A stretch of DNA of 64,000 bases. It comes from Celoporthe dispersa (Eukaryota; Ascomycota; Sordariomycetes; Diaporthales; Cryphonectriaceae). Numbering within the stretch: position 1 is the stretch's first letter; each line of letters starts with the position of its first letter. Of the stretch, positions 24,301 to 34,523 are shown piece after piece. Location of the stretch: NCBI GenBank assembly GCA_016584495.1, contig WAID01000007.1:2156001-2220000 (forward strand), written 5' to 3'. Under the pieces are notes generated by a model, which saw only the letters and a list, made by a program, of their open reading frames with translations, was not told the origin of the DNA and did no database searches. The position numbers and the translations under genes are program-made.

Positions 24301-24905
24301 GCGCACCACCTCGCCGGAGCAGATGACGCACTCGTACTGGCCGTTGTCGATATCCTCGTGGATCCGCGTCGTCAGGTCTGGGGCCTCAGACTTGGATGCT
24401 CTTCTCGCTCTCGGCTGTGGCGTCTCCCTGGGCTTGCCCGGCGGGCGCACCCTCTGCTGGTGAGCCTGGCCAGGCACAAACTCGGGAGCATCGCCGCTCA
24501 GCCCTGGTGTCTCCCGAGGCGCGTCCTCGGCCGCCGAGGTGAGCTGCCCGCCAAAGGTTCTCCGAGGGGCGATGTGAGTGTCTTGTCCAAGGTGTCCGCC
24601 CCTGCCTCGCCCGCGCCCGCCCCTCCTGCCCCTGCCTCCCCGGGGTCCTGACCCCGCTGGCTGCTGCGCAGGCGTCGAGGGTCTCTGTTCTGCCGATGAG
24701 CTCGCCTCCTCCCCTGTCACACGTGGGGCGGCAGGGCCGCTCGCGTGGGGGTGTGCCCTCCCCGTCCATGACCCGAACCTCTACCGGAGGACCCTCGACC
24801 TCCTCCGCGGCCGGACCTGGCCCTTCTGGAAGTTGAGCTGGCGCCACGGTTCTGGGAATTCTGGGGCTGTGCCGAGCTGGCAGGTGGTGTCTCGACCTCA
24901 GCCAT
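21302..24905 (-). CDS. FAP1: NF-X1-type zinc-finger protein, FAP1-like (frameshifted in this sequence)
   Basis: Homologue of yeast Fap1 and human NFX1 (about 1,129 aa if the indels are corrected); yeast Fap1 binds FKBP12 and competes with rapamycin. Exons are 24905-24785, 24713-23004, 22918-22697 and 22637-21302. In order: an RGG-rich N-terminus, a RING-like domain (CVICSGEVVRTSRIWTCTLC), about eight NF-X1 fingers of the form CGxHxCxxxCHxGxC, an R3H domain (about residues 820-885) and an acidic, Ala-rich tail. Two indels break the frame in conserved finger sequence. One extra C lies in the C4 run at 23984-23987, before MGPVQPCYCGK. One CG unit appears to be missing near 22871-22879, between RFPCTRA and ACGHPQVEHQ. 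The first intron (GTAGAG donor, no clear branch site) is uncertain; a 2-nt insertion at the GTGTG near 24718-24722 would also explain the frame change. Consensus error is likelier than decay. Confidence 0.8.
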
Positions 24906-25893
24906 GGTGGTGAGAGAAGTGGGTGTGGGCAGGTGGTGCTCCAGGTCCAACCCGTGGCAGGCCAGAGCGGGCAGATTGTTGTTGCGTGAGCGTGCGCTTT
25001 TTGAAATACAGCGGCTTCTGAGGTAAGAAGGGTGCAAATGTAAACTGTAGAAGGTGAAAGCTCGCCGACCAGCCGCAGAAAAAGTCGAACACGCCGAATG
25101 ATCGTGTGGCAAGATTGGAGAGCGTAGAAATTCAAGAGAAAAAGAACGAGGTGGAAAGAAGAAGATGGAAGAAGAAGAAAAAAAAAAATATTTATCAGGA
25201 ACAGAAAGTCGGAGGTGTGAGGCGGGGCAGAGGTTGGTCTCTCCAGATCGAAAGCCTGCCTCTTTGGGAGGAGGAAGGCGTAGTCAGTCTATCTAGCGAG
25301 TGAGTCACTATGATGTTGGTTTTCTGTGGAGTGAGGTAGCCTACAGGCCCTGCGGTTGGCACCCCCGCCCAAGCCCACCTGGAGCTGGGTGGTGCTACAC
25401 AGCGGCAGAGGGCTTAGCTGCTGGCCCGACACCCGTCTTTTAGCGTCCTCTTGCCACTGAGCCCTGAAGAGGCTGTGGCCTTGCCGTCTACCAACAACAT
25501 AGCTGTCAACTGATATGTCGATTCCTCCTCAGCTGTATTATGATTAAAAAAATTAATTTTTTTTTTTAATAAGCAGTCTTCACTTGCAAGTCGCCCGCCC
25601 TCCCTCGTAGTATTTATTCCCTGCCAAACGGAGCATCCAGTGGCGAGCAGACAGACTTGCGCAAGAAATACAGACAACCCCGAGCCCGTAAGACTGGAAG
25701 ATTAGTATAGACTGCAGAGTGCAAGCTGCCAGAGGGAGCCAGTCAAGGTCGCGCGTGACTGACTAGGCGCTGCTGCTCAAAACTAATTCTCTTCCTCCTC
25801 GACAGATGCCAAAACTGCTCAGCCTGCTGTGTGAAGAGTGCACAGGGCATGACCGACGGAAGCCATCACAAGAGCAAAAGAATTCCAAAAGAC
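24906..25893. promoter_or_regulatory. Upstream region of the FAP1-like gene
   Basis: Non-coding DNA upstream of the minus-strand FAP1-like gene, extending to the tRNA gene. It has A-rich leader sequence at 25140-25195 and an AT-rich inverted repeat of A and T runs at 25541-25572. No other gene was recognised. Confidence 0.5.
25887..25890 (-). terminator. Probable RNA polymerase III terminator
   Basis: A TTTT run on the minus strand three nucleotides past the 3' end of the tRNA-Gly gene, with a second TTTT about 11 nt further on. This is the usual Pol III stop. Confidence 0.7.
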
Positions 25894-26001
25894 TGCGCAA
25901 ACCCGGAATCGAACCGGGGGCCCATCGAATCAATCCTGCTCCGACCGAGGCGATCGTGAAGAAGATGGCAACGATGGATTTTACCACTAAACCATTTGCG
26001 C
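25894..26001 (-). tRNA. tRNA-Gly(GCC): tRNA-Gly (anticodon GCC), intron-containing
   Basis: A 108-nt gene that folds to a 71-nt tRNA after removal of a 37-nt intron. The 5' acceptor strand GCGCAAA pairs with TTTGCGC at the 3' end, and the discriminator base is A. The A box is in TGGTTTAGTGGTAAAATCC and the B box in CCGGTTCGATTCCGG. The anticodon stem is CCATCG/CGATGG with loop TTGCCAT. The intron begins after the loop nucleotide that follows the anticodon, the canonical position. The mature sequence closely resembles yeast tRNA-Gly(GCC). A Pol III terminator follows. CCA is not encoded, as expected in a eukaryote. Confidence 0.95.
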
Positions 26002-26620
26002 GCTGAATGATTCGATGAATTTGTGGCCCCATTAGGAGACTTATGTGTGTGCAACAACTGTGGGTCTCTGACGAAGCGTTGCACGGTCAAGAGGGCCATG
26101 AGCCGTCAAGGGTTTTTTTTCATTGCGGCCCGGAGCGGCCCGGATCGGCCGAGCTTCATGAGTGCCAGGCATGTAAAGGGACGACCGGGCTTCGGCAGCA
26201 ATGGTCCTATATGGCGTTTCAATCTGATCGACTGATTGTAAGCTATATAATATAGGTCATGTTTTCGTCTGATGTAGACAGCGCCTCGACAGCAGCCCGC
26301 GTTGCCTGGACTCAACAGCAGCGCGCAGTCTCCCAGGAGCTCAATCATGCCGATGCAGGCTGAACTCATCTTGCTTTGAAAGAAGGCCGTCAGGTTACCG
26401 CGCTATGACACGTTACTATGTATAATAAATAGACGCGAGCGGCTGCTTCGCTTTAGGCCCTATATCCCGACAAGCAGCACCTCCCCCGCTAAATAAGGCC
26501 CCGATCATATCTCGTCTGCTGATAACACCAGCTCGGGCAGACACCTCTTCTCTCAGTTTCACCCTCTTCCCGCTTGAGACAGAAGATCTGCACAAGATCG
26601 AGCAGAGACGGCAGATCACC
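26002..26620. promoter_or_regulatory. Region between tRNA-Gly and the YqfO-like gene
   Basis: A 620-bp non-coding stretch serving as 5' flank of the tRNA on one strand and promoter of the YqfO-like gene on the other. It includes a GC-rich patch of CGGCCCGG units (26128-26153). No further gene was recognised. Confidence 0.5.
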
Positions 26621-27027
26621 ATGGCGAAATACAAGCTTGTCTTCTTCGTCCCCCTTCCCGCGCTGGAAGCCGTAAAGACGGCCGTCTTTGCTGCCGGCGC
26701 CGGGCGCTATCCAGGCCCTGGAAACTATACCCAGGTTGCCTGGCAGACCATCGGAACCGGCCAGTTCCGCCCAGGAGACACGGCGAACCCAAACATTGGC
26801 AAGGTCGGCATCCTCGAGAAGGTGGAAGAAGCCAGGGTCGAGACGCTCTGCGTCGGTGAAGAGTGTGCCAGGGAGGCAGTGGAGGCCCTGAAGAAGTTGG
26901 TCCCATGCCTCTTCCCATATCGAACCACCTCGTCGGGGCCAAGGAGAGAAGCTAAAAATCTTTCTGTTCTAGGGCTCACCCTTATGAAGAACCTGGCTTT
27001 GAGGTCTACGAGATCAAGGAGTTCTGA
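26621..27027 (+). CDS. YqfO/NIF3-type PII-like small protein
   Basis: Predicted 109-aa protein matching the stand-alone YqfO-type domain, the PII/CutA-like insert found in bacterial NIF3/YqfO proteins. Exons are 26621-26895 and 26973-27027; the intron (GTTGGT donor, TCTAG acceptor, CTAAAA branch-like site) joins EALKK to AHPYEEPGFEVYEIKEF in frame. Conserved features visible are KLVFFVPLPALEAVKTAVFAAGAG, then YTQVAWQTIGTGQFRP, then the NPNIGKVG loop, then the C-terminal HPYEEP motif. The biochemical role is not established; related PII-like folds bind small molecules or metals, so ligand sensing is only a possibility. There is no signal peptide. The ATG context is good (CACCATGG). No partner NIF3 gene is in this window. 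Confidence 0.82.
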
Positions 27028-27607
27028 TGTGGTCTGGTCTGGTGCACTGGCAGCAGAGGGGTTTTTGTTTTTTTTTTGTTATTGATATTGAACAGGGCCA
27101 CGGCAGCGCGATGCTCGGAGCAGCACGGGCCGGGGGGGGCCTTGGGGTAAATAGTGCAGGGTCCAGTGTTGTTGTACTTTGTGGTGCCGACAGTGGCAGG
27201 GATGCGAGGGCGCGAGCCTTCCAACGAGGCTCCTGGTACTGGTAGCTTTTTTTCCCCTTCCCATCCCAACCTTCTATCAATCTCAACAGTAAAAGGTTCA
27301 CCTCTCCACACTGCAACATGCAAATTCAACCCGCCTAGCGATCTACAAGTGCCGGCAGAAGGCCAGATATAATTACGCTTGCCTCATGTGTACACATACA
27401 ATCTGACATTACATGATTATTGCTCCTCACTCCCGCGGTGCAAACAATCCCTGAAGACACTATAGCTTTCGAACGCCCGTGGCGTGATGCCCTCTCTTTC
27501 TCTTATTCTTTTTTGGACTGCCAGACATCACCTAGGCTCCGCCTCCTAACCTTGTGCTGCATTTTGAGGCCCAGACAGACATCACCTCCCATGGTCACCT
27601 CTACGAG
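27028..27607. other. Intergenic region, YqfO-like to QRI7
   Basis: A 580-bp region holding the 3' end of the YqfO-like gene (T run at 27061-27079) and the promoter or leader of QRI7. The frame containing the QRI7 start is open back to about 27554 but has no earlier ATG. Confidence 0.5.
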
Positions 27608-30600
27608 ATGGTACAGCAGCACGCCTTGCTGAGGCTGGCGGGCACACCCACGCTCTGTCGTCCCGCCCTGTCATACAGCCCTCGTCCCGTGCGGAAGCCC
27701 CTCAGGGTGCTGGCCATTGAGACGTCAGCGGACGACACATGTGTGGCCCTGCTCAGGTGCTCTCTCCGGGGAAAGCCTGCCCAGATAGTCTACAGCGAAC
27801 GGGTTTCTTGTCCCAATCATGAGCTCCGAGGAATCCACCCGGTAGAGGCCGTGAAGAGCCATACTAGGCAGTGAGTTTTCTTCTTCGCAAGGGAGGATCA
27901 TGATCACGTGCTAATCATGGGAGATCGATAGCCTGCCCGGGCTCATCCACAGGGCGATGCAGTCGCTGAGCCCTGCCACACACAATACCGGATACATTCC
28001 GATATCAACAGAGGAAGTAACAAAGTCCGCGGTCCGTGGCCTACCTTTTGCTACGGCCCTCTCGTCATCTCGACCACCATATCTCTTTAGAAAGCCAGAT
28101 CTGATAGCCGTGACTCGAGGTCCTGGCATGGGCGGCTGTCTCAGCGTCGGTGTGAATATGGCCAGTAGGTGATTTATATCCCATGCTCCATTCTTCCGGC
28201 TGGAATATGATGGGCTTTGGCCTCGAGATCACGGATGGCTGATGATTGATATCGGTACAGAGGCACTGTGTGTATAGTCGTTCCCAAGTGCAGACAGGCA
28301 TCGTGCTGGGCTGCTCACCCATTCACTCCCTCTTCCCCTGCTAGATGCTGACTCTTGGATTTGGACAGCGCCATTGCCTGGTCAGTCCCGGTCGTCGGCG
28401 TTCACGTAAGTGATCCCACGTGTGGTCGCGGTTATCTAGGATTTAACATGTAGAGATGGCTGATGTGTTTTTTTTCTTCCTTTTTTTGGCCGTGTAGCAC
28501 ATGCAGGCACATGCCCTGACCCCCCTGATGTACGCGAAGCCCCCTTCTCCTCTCTATCTGTCATGAGATATCCTCACAGTCCAATATTCTTAAGCCTCTG
28601 GCAAACGGTTCTTCTAACGCCCGGCAGGGAGAGAGATTTGGGTCCAGTCCTACCGACGGTCAGCAATCAACACGACTACCCGTTCCTCACACTTCTTGTA
28701 TCTGGAAAGCACACGATGCTGGTACACACCAAGTCGGCCATCGACCACCGGATCCTGGCTTCGGTAAAAGGTGTAGCTCTGGGCGACGTGCTGGACAAGT
28801 TTGCCAGGGAGGTACTTCCCCAGGACTTTATTCCTGGTGATGCCACGACCGTTGTCTATCCGAAGCTTATGGAGGACTTCGTCAGCAGCCTCGACCCGGC
28901 GGCCAGGTATCAAGCTCCCCTTAGCCGTCGCGACGAGATTACGAGCTACAAGTCCAGTCACGGATGGGAGATTAGGCCACCGCTGGCGGGGTCGAGGGAG
29001 ATGGCTTACAATTTCACCTCCTTTCATGGTAGCACCTTGCGGATCCTGCTCCAAAAACCAGATATGCCGGACGACGAGAGACGAGAGCTGGCTCATCACA
29101 CGATGAGGATCGCTTTCGAGCACGTTAGTGAGTGTTTATGGCCCCTCTCGCGACCAGCCCGGGGAGGCTTCTCATGCAGACAGTTCCATGCGCCTCTCCC
29201 TAGCTCCGAAACGGATACAAAAAGCTGACCGGGAAACAAAACCATGAAGTGAGCAGAGTCACCCTGGCCCTACAGAGCGACGAGGAACTGGTGGCACAAC
29301 GCCCCACGACTCTCGTCCTATCCGGGGGCGTGGCAAGCAACATGTTCCTGCGCAAAGTCGCCCAGTCCATGCTTGCAGCCCGCGGCTTCGAGGACGTCGA
29401 GGTGATCGCCCCAAGCCGGCAGTTCTGCACCGATAATGCCGCCATGATCGCCTACGCCGGAGCAAAGATGTACCGCGAGGGCTGGATCTCGAGCCACGAG
29501 TTCACACCCATCAACAGCTGGAGCATCGAGGAGATCATCTCCGGGGCGGACTGCTGGATCCCGCGCTCTCGATCTTACCCGCCTAGAGAGACAGATGCGG
29601 CTGCTAAGCGGGCCGACAGACTCAGGCAGGGCGAAGAGGCGCCCGTAGCGGGATCTGAGCCTGTCGCCCCAGAGGAGGAGACGTACATGGAGGCGGAAGA
29701 CGAGCCCGAGGTAGCCTGCACAGAGGTGGACGACTCTGTCCCGCCACCCGTCGTGGAGGGCACAGCCAACCTACATGAGGGCCGCGGAAAGTCGACAGAC
29801 AAGGTCGCCGATAGGTCTGGTAGACGCGAGGCCCACGAAGGAGAGACCCGAGATATCCCTCTCCCCAGCAACGGACCGAACAAGCCACTCAGTCTGGGAA
29901 AGCACAAGGCCGCTTCGGACGAGAAGACCCTCGGCGCACCAAGAAAGATGCCGGCAGCAACACCCTCCACAACAGCACCAGTACCCGAGACACCCAGTGC
30001 CGACGTCTCCCCCCGGGCCAAAACGGCCCCTCCACGCCCCCTGGGTCTGCCGAGCGCCCAGTCATCGCTACCAGGTAGCCTCTCCCTGCGTCAGCCTCGC
30101 GTTATCAAGCAAGCTGTGCGGTACGAGGAGCAACCGACTAGCAAGACCGTGCCCGGCAATACGGTGGCTCAGCGGGCCCTGTCGTCGCGGGAGCAGGTAA
30201 GCACCACCTTTCGTGACTTCGGCACCTCTATTCCTCCCTGCCCTCGAGGGACCTCTGGGAAGACGCCTGAAGCATGCAGTGAGGGACGTCTTGTTTGAGA
30301 GCTGCCGAGTTATTCTCTTTCTGAACAGCAGAGAGTGGCGGTTCTCCGGCCTCGTTCGCGCACTTCTCAAGATCTCTCGTCTACTGAATACTGACAATGC
30401 ACAGTCCACGCCGCGCGCGAGGCGGGCTCACCCCAAGCAGCAGCGGCCACAGCGGCGGACGGTAGAGACGAGGACGGAGCGGACGCCCTCCCCTCTAGAG
30501 AGAACACCCAGGGGACCAATGAAACCACCAGAGATCCGATTCAGGCCCTCCTCCGCCAGGCCCGACACGGGAAGCAGCAGCCCCGACGAGAAGAAGCAGC

Positions 30601-30710
30601 CCGAGGACGACATCGAGGTCAGGCTCGTCGGGAACCTAGAGCAGCCGCCGCCCAAGCAACAGCCTTTGACGGTGTTCAAGAGGTTCGCGGCGCTGTTTAG
30701 GGGAAAGTAA
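27608..30710 (+). CDS. QRI7: Mitochondrial tRNA t6A threonylcarbamoyltransferase with long C-terminal extension
   Basis: Predicted 787-aa Kae1/TsaD/Qri7-family protein, which transfers threonylcarbamoyl to A37 of ANN-decoding tRNAs; the mitochondrial Qri7 clade is the best fit. Exons are 27608-27870, 27932-28168, 28369-28405, 28498-28529, 28628-29123, 29204-30196 and 30405-30710, all in phase. Some donors are weak (GTGATT, GTACGC, GTTAGT), so exons 3-5 are less certain. The N-terminus (MVQQHALLRLAGT, Arg-rich) suits a mitochondrial presequence. Core motifs are AIETSADDT, GPGMGGCLSVGVN, the metal-binding H180-MQA-H184, SGGVASNMFLR (395-405) and CTDNAAMIAYAG. The usual SGGHT reads SGKHT (Lys217). 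After about residue 475 comes a 310-residue hydrophilic, Pro/Arg/Glu-rich tail ending FKRFAALFRGK, nearly as large as the enzyme. Confidence 0.85.
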
Positions 30711-31133
30711 AGGGGGGGGGGGGTGGGTGGTCACGCAATCTAGAAAGGTATATGCAAAGCCTCATGGGACATGGCGTGTCACGGGGCGTCCTCAAGACAT
30801 GTGTGTTGAGCTGTATCATATGTGCTCGCAGGAATAGGGGTCTGTTATACAGCGTGACATGGCTAGCTGTCGATAAATGATTACTATGTACCAGACGACA
30901 TAACATTCAGTGGGAAAGAAGAAGAGAAGAGGAAGTTTTAGTGTCAGAGTGTCATCATTTATTGTACAGATACAGGGCACGGCATGACGGATAGAAAGTT
31001 AGCCACCATGCCTTTGCTCAGGCAGGGACTCGACGACAGGTTCATGCCCAAGGTCTTGTCTCATGCCTAGTCTACCTCTCGCCCTCCAGACCCAGCTCCA
31101 TGCGCCACCATAGCCCTCGCATCCCCTCTCTTC
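30711..31133. other. Convergent 3' region QRI7/PRE2
   Basis: A 423-bp gap between convergent genes, with a G run immediately after the QRI7 stop (30713-30722). The extra base in PRE2 means the uncorrected frame of PRE2 would read on to 31072. No other gene was recognised. Confidence 0.5.
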
Positions 31134-32129
31134 TTAATGCAGGTTGCTCGTGACGTTCGTAAACTCGCCCTTGTCCAGCTTCGTCTTCCAGAAGATCGGG
31201 TTCGTGTCGCTGAAGCCATGCTTGACCCAGCCCTCCTCCCTTGACGTGGTACAGGTTGATGAAGCCACCGCTGTAGGCGTCACGGTGCGTCGCGGCCAGG
31301 ATACTCCGGCTGCCCAGCTCCAGGGCCTCCTCCTCGGTCAGGTCGTATCTGTACTCGGCATCCAACACACCGTACGCGAAGGTCTGACCGGAGCCGACAC
31401 AGAACAGGTTGCCGGCGAGCCTCGTCCCGTCCGAGTCGATGTAGTACAGGGCAGGGCCCTCTTCCTTGGTGACGCCGGCGCACATGGTGCCCATGGACAG
31501 GCCCATGCCCTTGTACTGGTAGACCAGGTTGGCCAGGATCTTGGAGGCGGCGGCGACGCTGATGCGCCGCTTGTGGCGCAGCTCGTGCAGGCGGCACTGC
31601 ATGCCCAGCCAGGCCAGCCAGTACTGGCAGTCAGCGGCGCCGCCGGCCATGGTGCCCAGCAGCTGGCTGTTGATCTCGATCACCTTCTTGACCGTCTGCG
31701 AGGCGATCCAGTTGCCCGCCGTTGCGCGGGAGTCCGTAGCCACGATGATGCCGCCCTGGAACCGGAAGGCGAGGGTTGTCGTGCCGTGGGCGATCTTGAT
31801 GGGACATTGCGGGTTCGAGCGGTCGTCGGTTGCGGCGCGGAGCCAGGAGGAGGGCTGTTGGGTTGCGGAACAGAACAGGTCAGTCTAATGGTGATCCGCT
31901 GCCTGCAGGAAGAGGCTGCCCTGCGAGGGGCCACAGGTAGGCTGGCCGGGGGCAGGAGCCAGAGAGGCCCGGAGGGGGGGGGAGCTCCTCTTACCTGGGC
32001 CACCGGAGGCATGGCAAACTTCAGAGATGGGCCCGGGACGGCATCACTGATGTCCAGCTCGTCCTGCTCGGTGAGACCTTCGTTCTGGGCGTAGGCGGGC
32101 CTGGTGTATCTCGCAACGAGGGTGTCCAT
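31134..32129 (-). CDS. PRE2: 20S proteasome subunit beta-5 (1-nt frameshift near C-terminus)
   Basis: Proteasome beta-5 (chymotrypsin-like) subunit, 284 aa after correction. Exons are 32129-31995 and 31854-31134, with a GTAAGA donor, ACTGAC branch and CAG acceptor. A propeptide of about 69 residues precedes the autocleavage site HG/TTTLAF; Thr70 is the catalytic N-terminal threonine, with D17 and K33 (mature numbering) in ATDSRATAGNW and TVKK. In the given sequence one extra G in AAGGGAGGAGG (plus strand 31231-31240) shifts the frame after INLYHVK. Without it the frame continues as EEGWVKHGFSDTNPIFWKTK and ends at a TAA at 31136-31134, as in all homologues. With it the frame runs into a non-conserved tail ending at 31072. 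An essential subunit is unlikely to be truly broken, so I infer a consensus error. It is divergent from YOS1. Confidence 0.9.
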
Positions 32130-32729
32130 CGTGACGTCGCCTGTGATCGACTCCCCTCAGGAGGACTGGTTTATTTGTCAAGACGAAAAGGCAGAAGATG
32201 TGTGCCGTCAGTGTTCAATTCAGGGCAAAAGAGAGGATGCGGGTGGTGGTAGTGGAGGTAGGATGGGCTGGCGATGGGAGGATGGTGGTGGGTGGTGGTG
32301 GTGGTGGTGGTATGTACTGAGCTGCGTGGAACGCAGCACTGCTGAAGTCAGGCTGGTCGTTCTCGTCAGAGCTCAAGGCAGCTCCGGGCCATGCGCGTTC
32401 CCTCCTGCCGGTGGCTAAAGCTGAGCCGGGGGCAGGCGCGCCGCACCAACCTGGCACCTGGTCAGTGCGTCGACAGGGGACCACCCCTGGAGCTTTCCTC
32501 TTGGTGACAAGCTGATGCGCAAGGCCAGCTTTCACAGGCCGCTCAGCCGGGCGATGGACAGGTAGCCTCGCCTTGCCTGTGCCTGTTCTGCCTGCCCTCC
32601 CTTTCCTGCCGACAGCTTTCTCTGCAACCTCAACAAGAGACCTGTATCCACGCGCCTGTCTTGTGAGGAAAAGACAACCTTCTCTCCCACTCCAGATCGG
32701 CTACAAGAGGGCCGCAACCCTCACTCAAT
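32130..32729. promoter_or_regulatory. Divergent PRE2/YOS1 promoter region
   Basis: A 600-bp region between divergent start codons, with a (GGT)n stretch at 32287-32311. I looked for the yeast proteasome element GGTGGCAAA upstream of PRE2 and did not find it. Confidence 0.55.
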
Positions 32730-33333
32730 ATGGCCGCCCTCGGCAGTCTCATCTATGGTAGGAGAAAGAACCCCCCTTCCCCCCCCCAAGCACTGCTCTT
32801 GATCATGGAAACTAACAGCATATCCTCCTCCTCCTCCCAGTGATCGTCCTCCTGATCAACGCCATCGCCATCCTCTCCGAAGACCGTTTCCTCGCGCGCA
32901 GTACGTGTTATCACTATGCTATCCCGAAAGCGAAATGCCTTGGATGGACCTTTGCTTGGCCTAGACAACACCAGGCTTCTTCTTCTTTTTTTCTTTCTTT
33001 TTCTTTTTTTTGAACCTGTCGAAACACACAAAGGGCGGGGGCTAACCTTCCGGAACCACTGCAGTCGGCTTCTCTGCGAAATCTCACGATCCTGCCTTTG
33101 GGCAGTCAGGACCTGACCAGAGCGTCAAGGGGAAGATAATCAGCTTGATAGCAAGCGTGCGGATGATCATGAGAGGTACGTGTATGCGGCAGTGCACTGG
33201 GCCGAGGATCTTGCTCCTATGATGTCCTGGAAAGGCGTATGTGTGTGTGTATAAATGCTGACAGGGTCGCGGGACAGTACCCCTGATCATCTTCAACACC
33301 CTCATAATAGTCTATGAGCTTATCCTCGGATAG
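32730..33333 (+). CDS. YOS1: Yos1-like ER-Golgi transport protein
   Basis: Predicted 84-aa Yos1 homologue, a small integral membrane subunit of the Yip1-Yif1-Yos1 complex of COPII vesicles, needed for ER-to-Golgi transport. Four exons: 32730-32757, 32841-32900, 33065-33175 and 33278-33333, all phase 1 junctions with canonical GT-AG ends. The N-terminal hydrophobic segment is followed by AILSEDRFLARIGFS, the best-conserved stretch of the family. The middle SVKGKIISLIASVRMIMRVP and the C-terminal hydrophobic helix LIIFNTLIIVYELILG match the family's second membrane segment. The length equals the family norm (about 80-85 aa). No single exon exceeds 37 codons. Confidence 0.93.
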
Positions 33334-34523
33334 TGAGCCGGCTGTGCGGTGAGACAGGAAGCTGCTTGTAGCAAGGCCAACAGATCAAGGGTCAGGCGGA
33401 GAGTTTGACAGAGAGAGAGAGAGAGAGCACGCCTCGGATCTCAGAGGATGGCCAGAGGCCTCGACGGCCCAGGCCGGAAGCAGGGTCGCCCCGATCTCTC
33501 TCGGGATAACATACAGAGCACGAGAGGCCTGGGGAAAAGTGCTCATGCAGTGTCGGCGGTGATGGACACGCCGGCCGTGCTGATATAAAGGTCAACAGCC
33601 AAGGTGATGAGGCCCAGCCGTTGCTTGGGGATTTACTGCTCTGGCTCGCGCTCTCCACGAGGGACGGCGGACTGGTGATGCATGGCGTCAGGGCGTTACG
33701 GAACAAAAGACACGCAGGAGAGAGCATCAGAGAAGGTGTCAACGATATAGGTAATAGGCTTCCGAGGGGGTTTCAATCCGGTCCCCTGCCTAGAGCATGG
33801 CTAGGCGCGTTCTCTATCTTACATCAGACCATCCAGGGCACACCACGCTCTCCCGCACATCTCTGCCCGGGGTATCCAGATTGGATGCCCTCCATTATGT
33901 GTGCCTGCCTCTGCCTGCCTGTGTGCCAATCTCCAGCGCTGTCTTTCGGTGTATATGAGTGTATGTGTATGTATACCCGGCAGCTGCGGAGCGTGGTATC
34001 GAGAGAAAAGCTGCTGCAAGAGTATGTACATACAAGAACCACCGCGCCGGCCTAAACCAAGCCCAGCGCAACCCGCTCTGTGCAATCCCAAATGCTCTCT
34101 GCTGCGGCCGGGCCTGCAGGACTAAACCACCACCAACCAACCAACCGTTCCCTCGCTGTAGCTGAACGAGGAGAATCTTGCCTCCCAATGCTGGCTAATG
34201 CTTTTGCTTTTGCTTTTTGTTCTTTTTTTTGGGTTTTGTTGTCAGGGACTGCCGGGAACGACCTGAAGCAATCATGGCAATACGCAAGAAAAGTAGAGAA
34301 GAGAAGCCCGAGTGGTCCCCAAGCGCTGGCCTGTTATGTTTCCATTCCCCCGCCTTTTGCCATGGTCCGCACGAGTTGGAATACGATCAAATCCTCCAGG
34401 GTATCCAGAGAGCCAAGAAAAGAACCCAAGAAAAATACCCACCCGGTGAACGCCATCATCGGTCACTCGTTCCCCGTCACCAAGATCCGAGGGACGCTGT
34501 CGGAGACGAATGAGCCTGCTCCC
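33334..34523. other. Convergent 3' region YOS1/creB
   Basis: About 1.2 kb between convergent stops. It carries a GA run at 33411-33427, a short GT-rich tract near 33945-33975 and a T-rich stretch at 34201-34235. No gene was recognised. Confidence 0.5.

Noticed and set aside
21302..24905. FAP1-like gene as a pseudogene
   Set aside because: About 1,100 codons are otherwise intact, with all zinc-finger cysteines in place and frame-preserving later introns. Only short-tract indels are present, and they also occur in essential PRE2, which favours consensus error over decay.
25541..25572. AT-rich inverted repeat near the tRNA as a transposon end
   Set aside because: It consists only of A and T runs, has no second copy or target-site duplication, and no transposase or reverse transcriptase frame is nearby.
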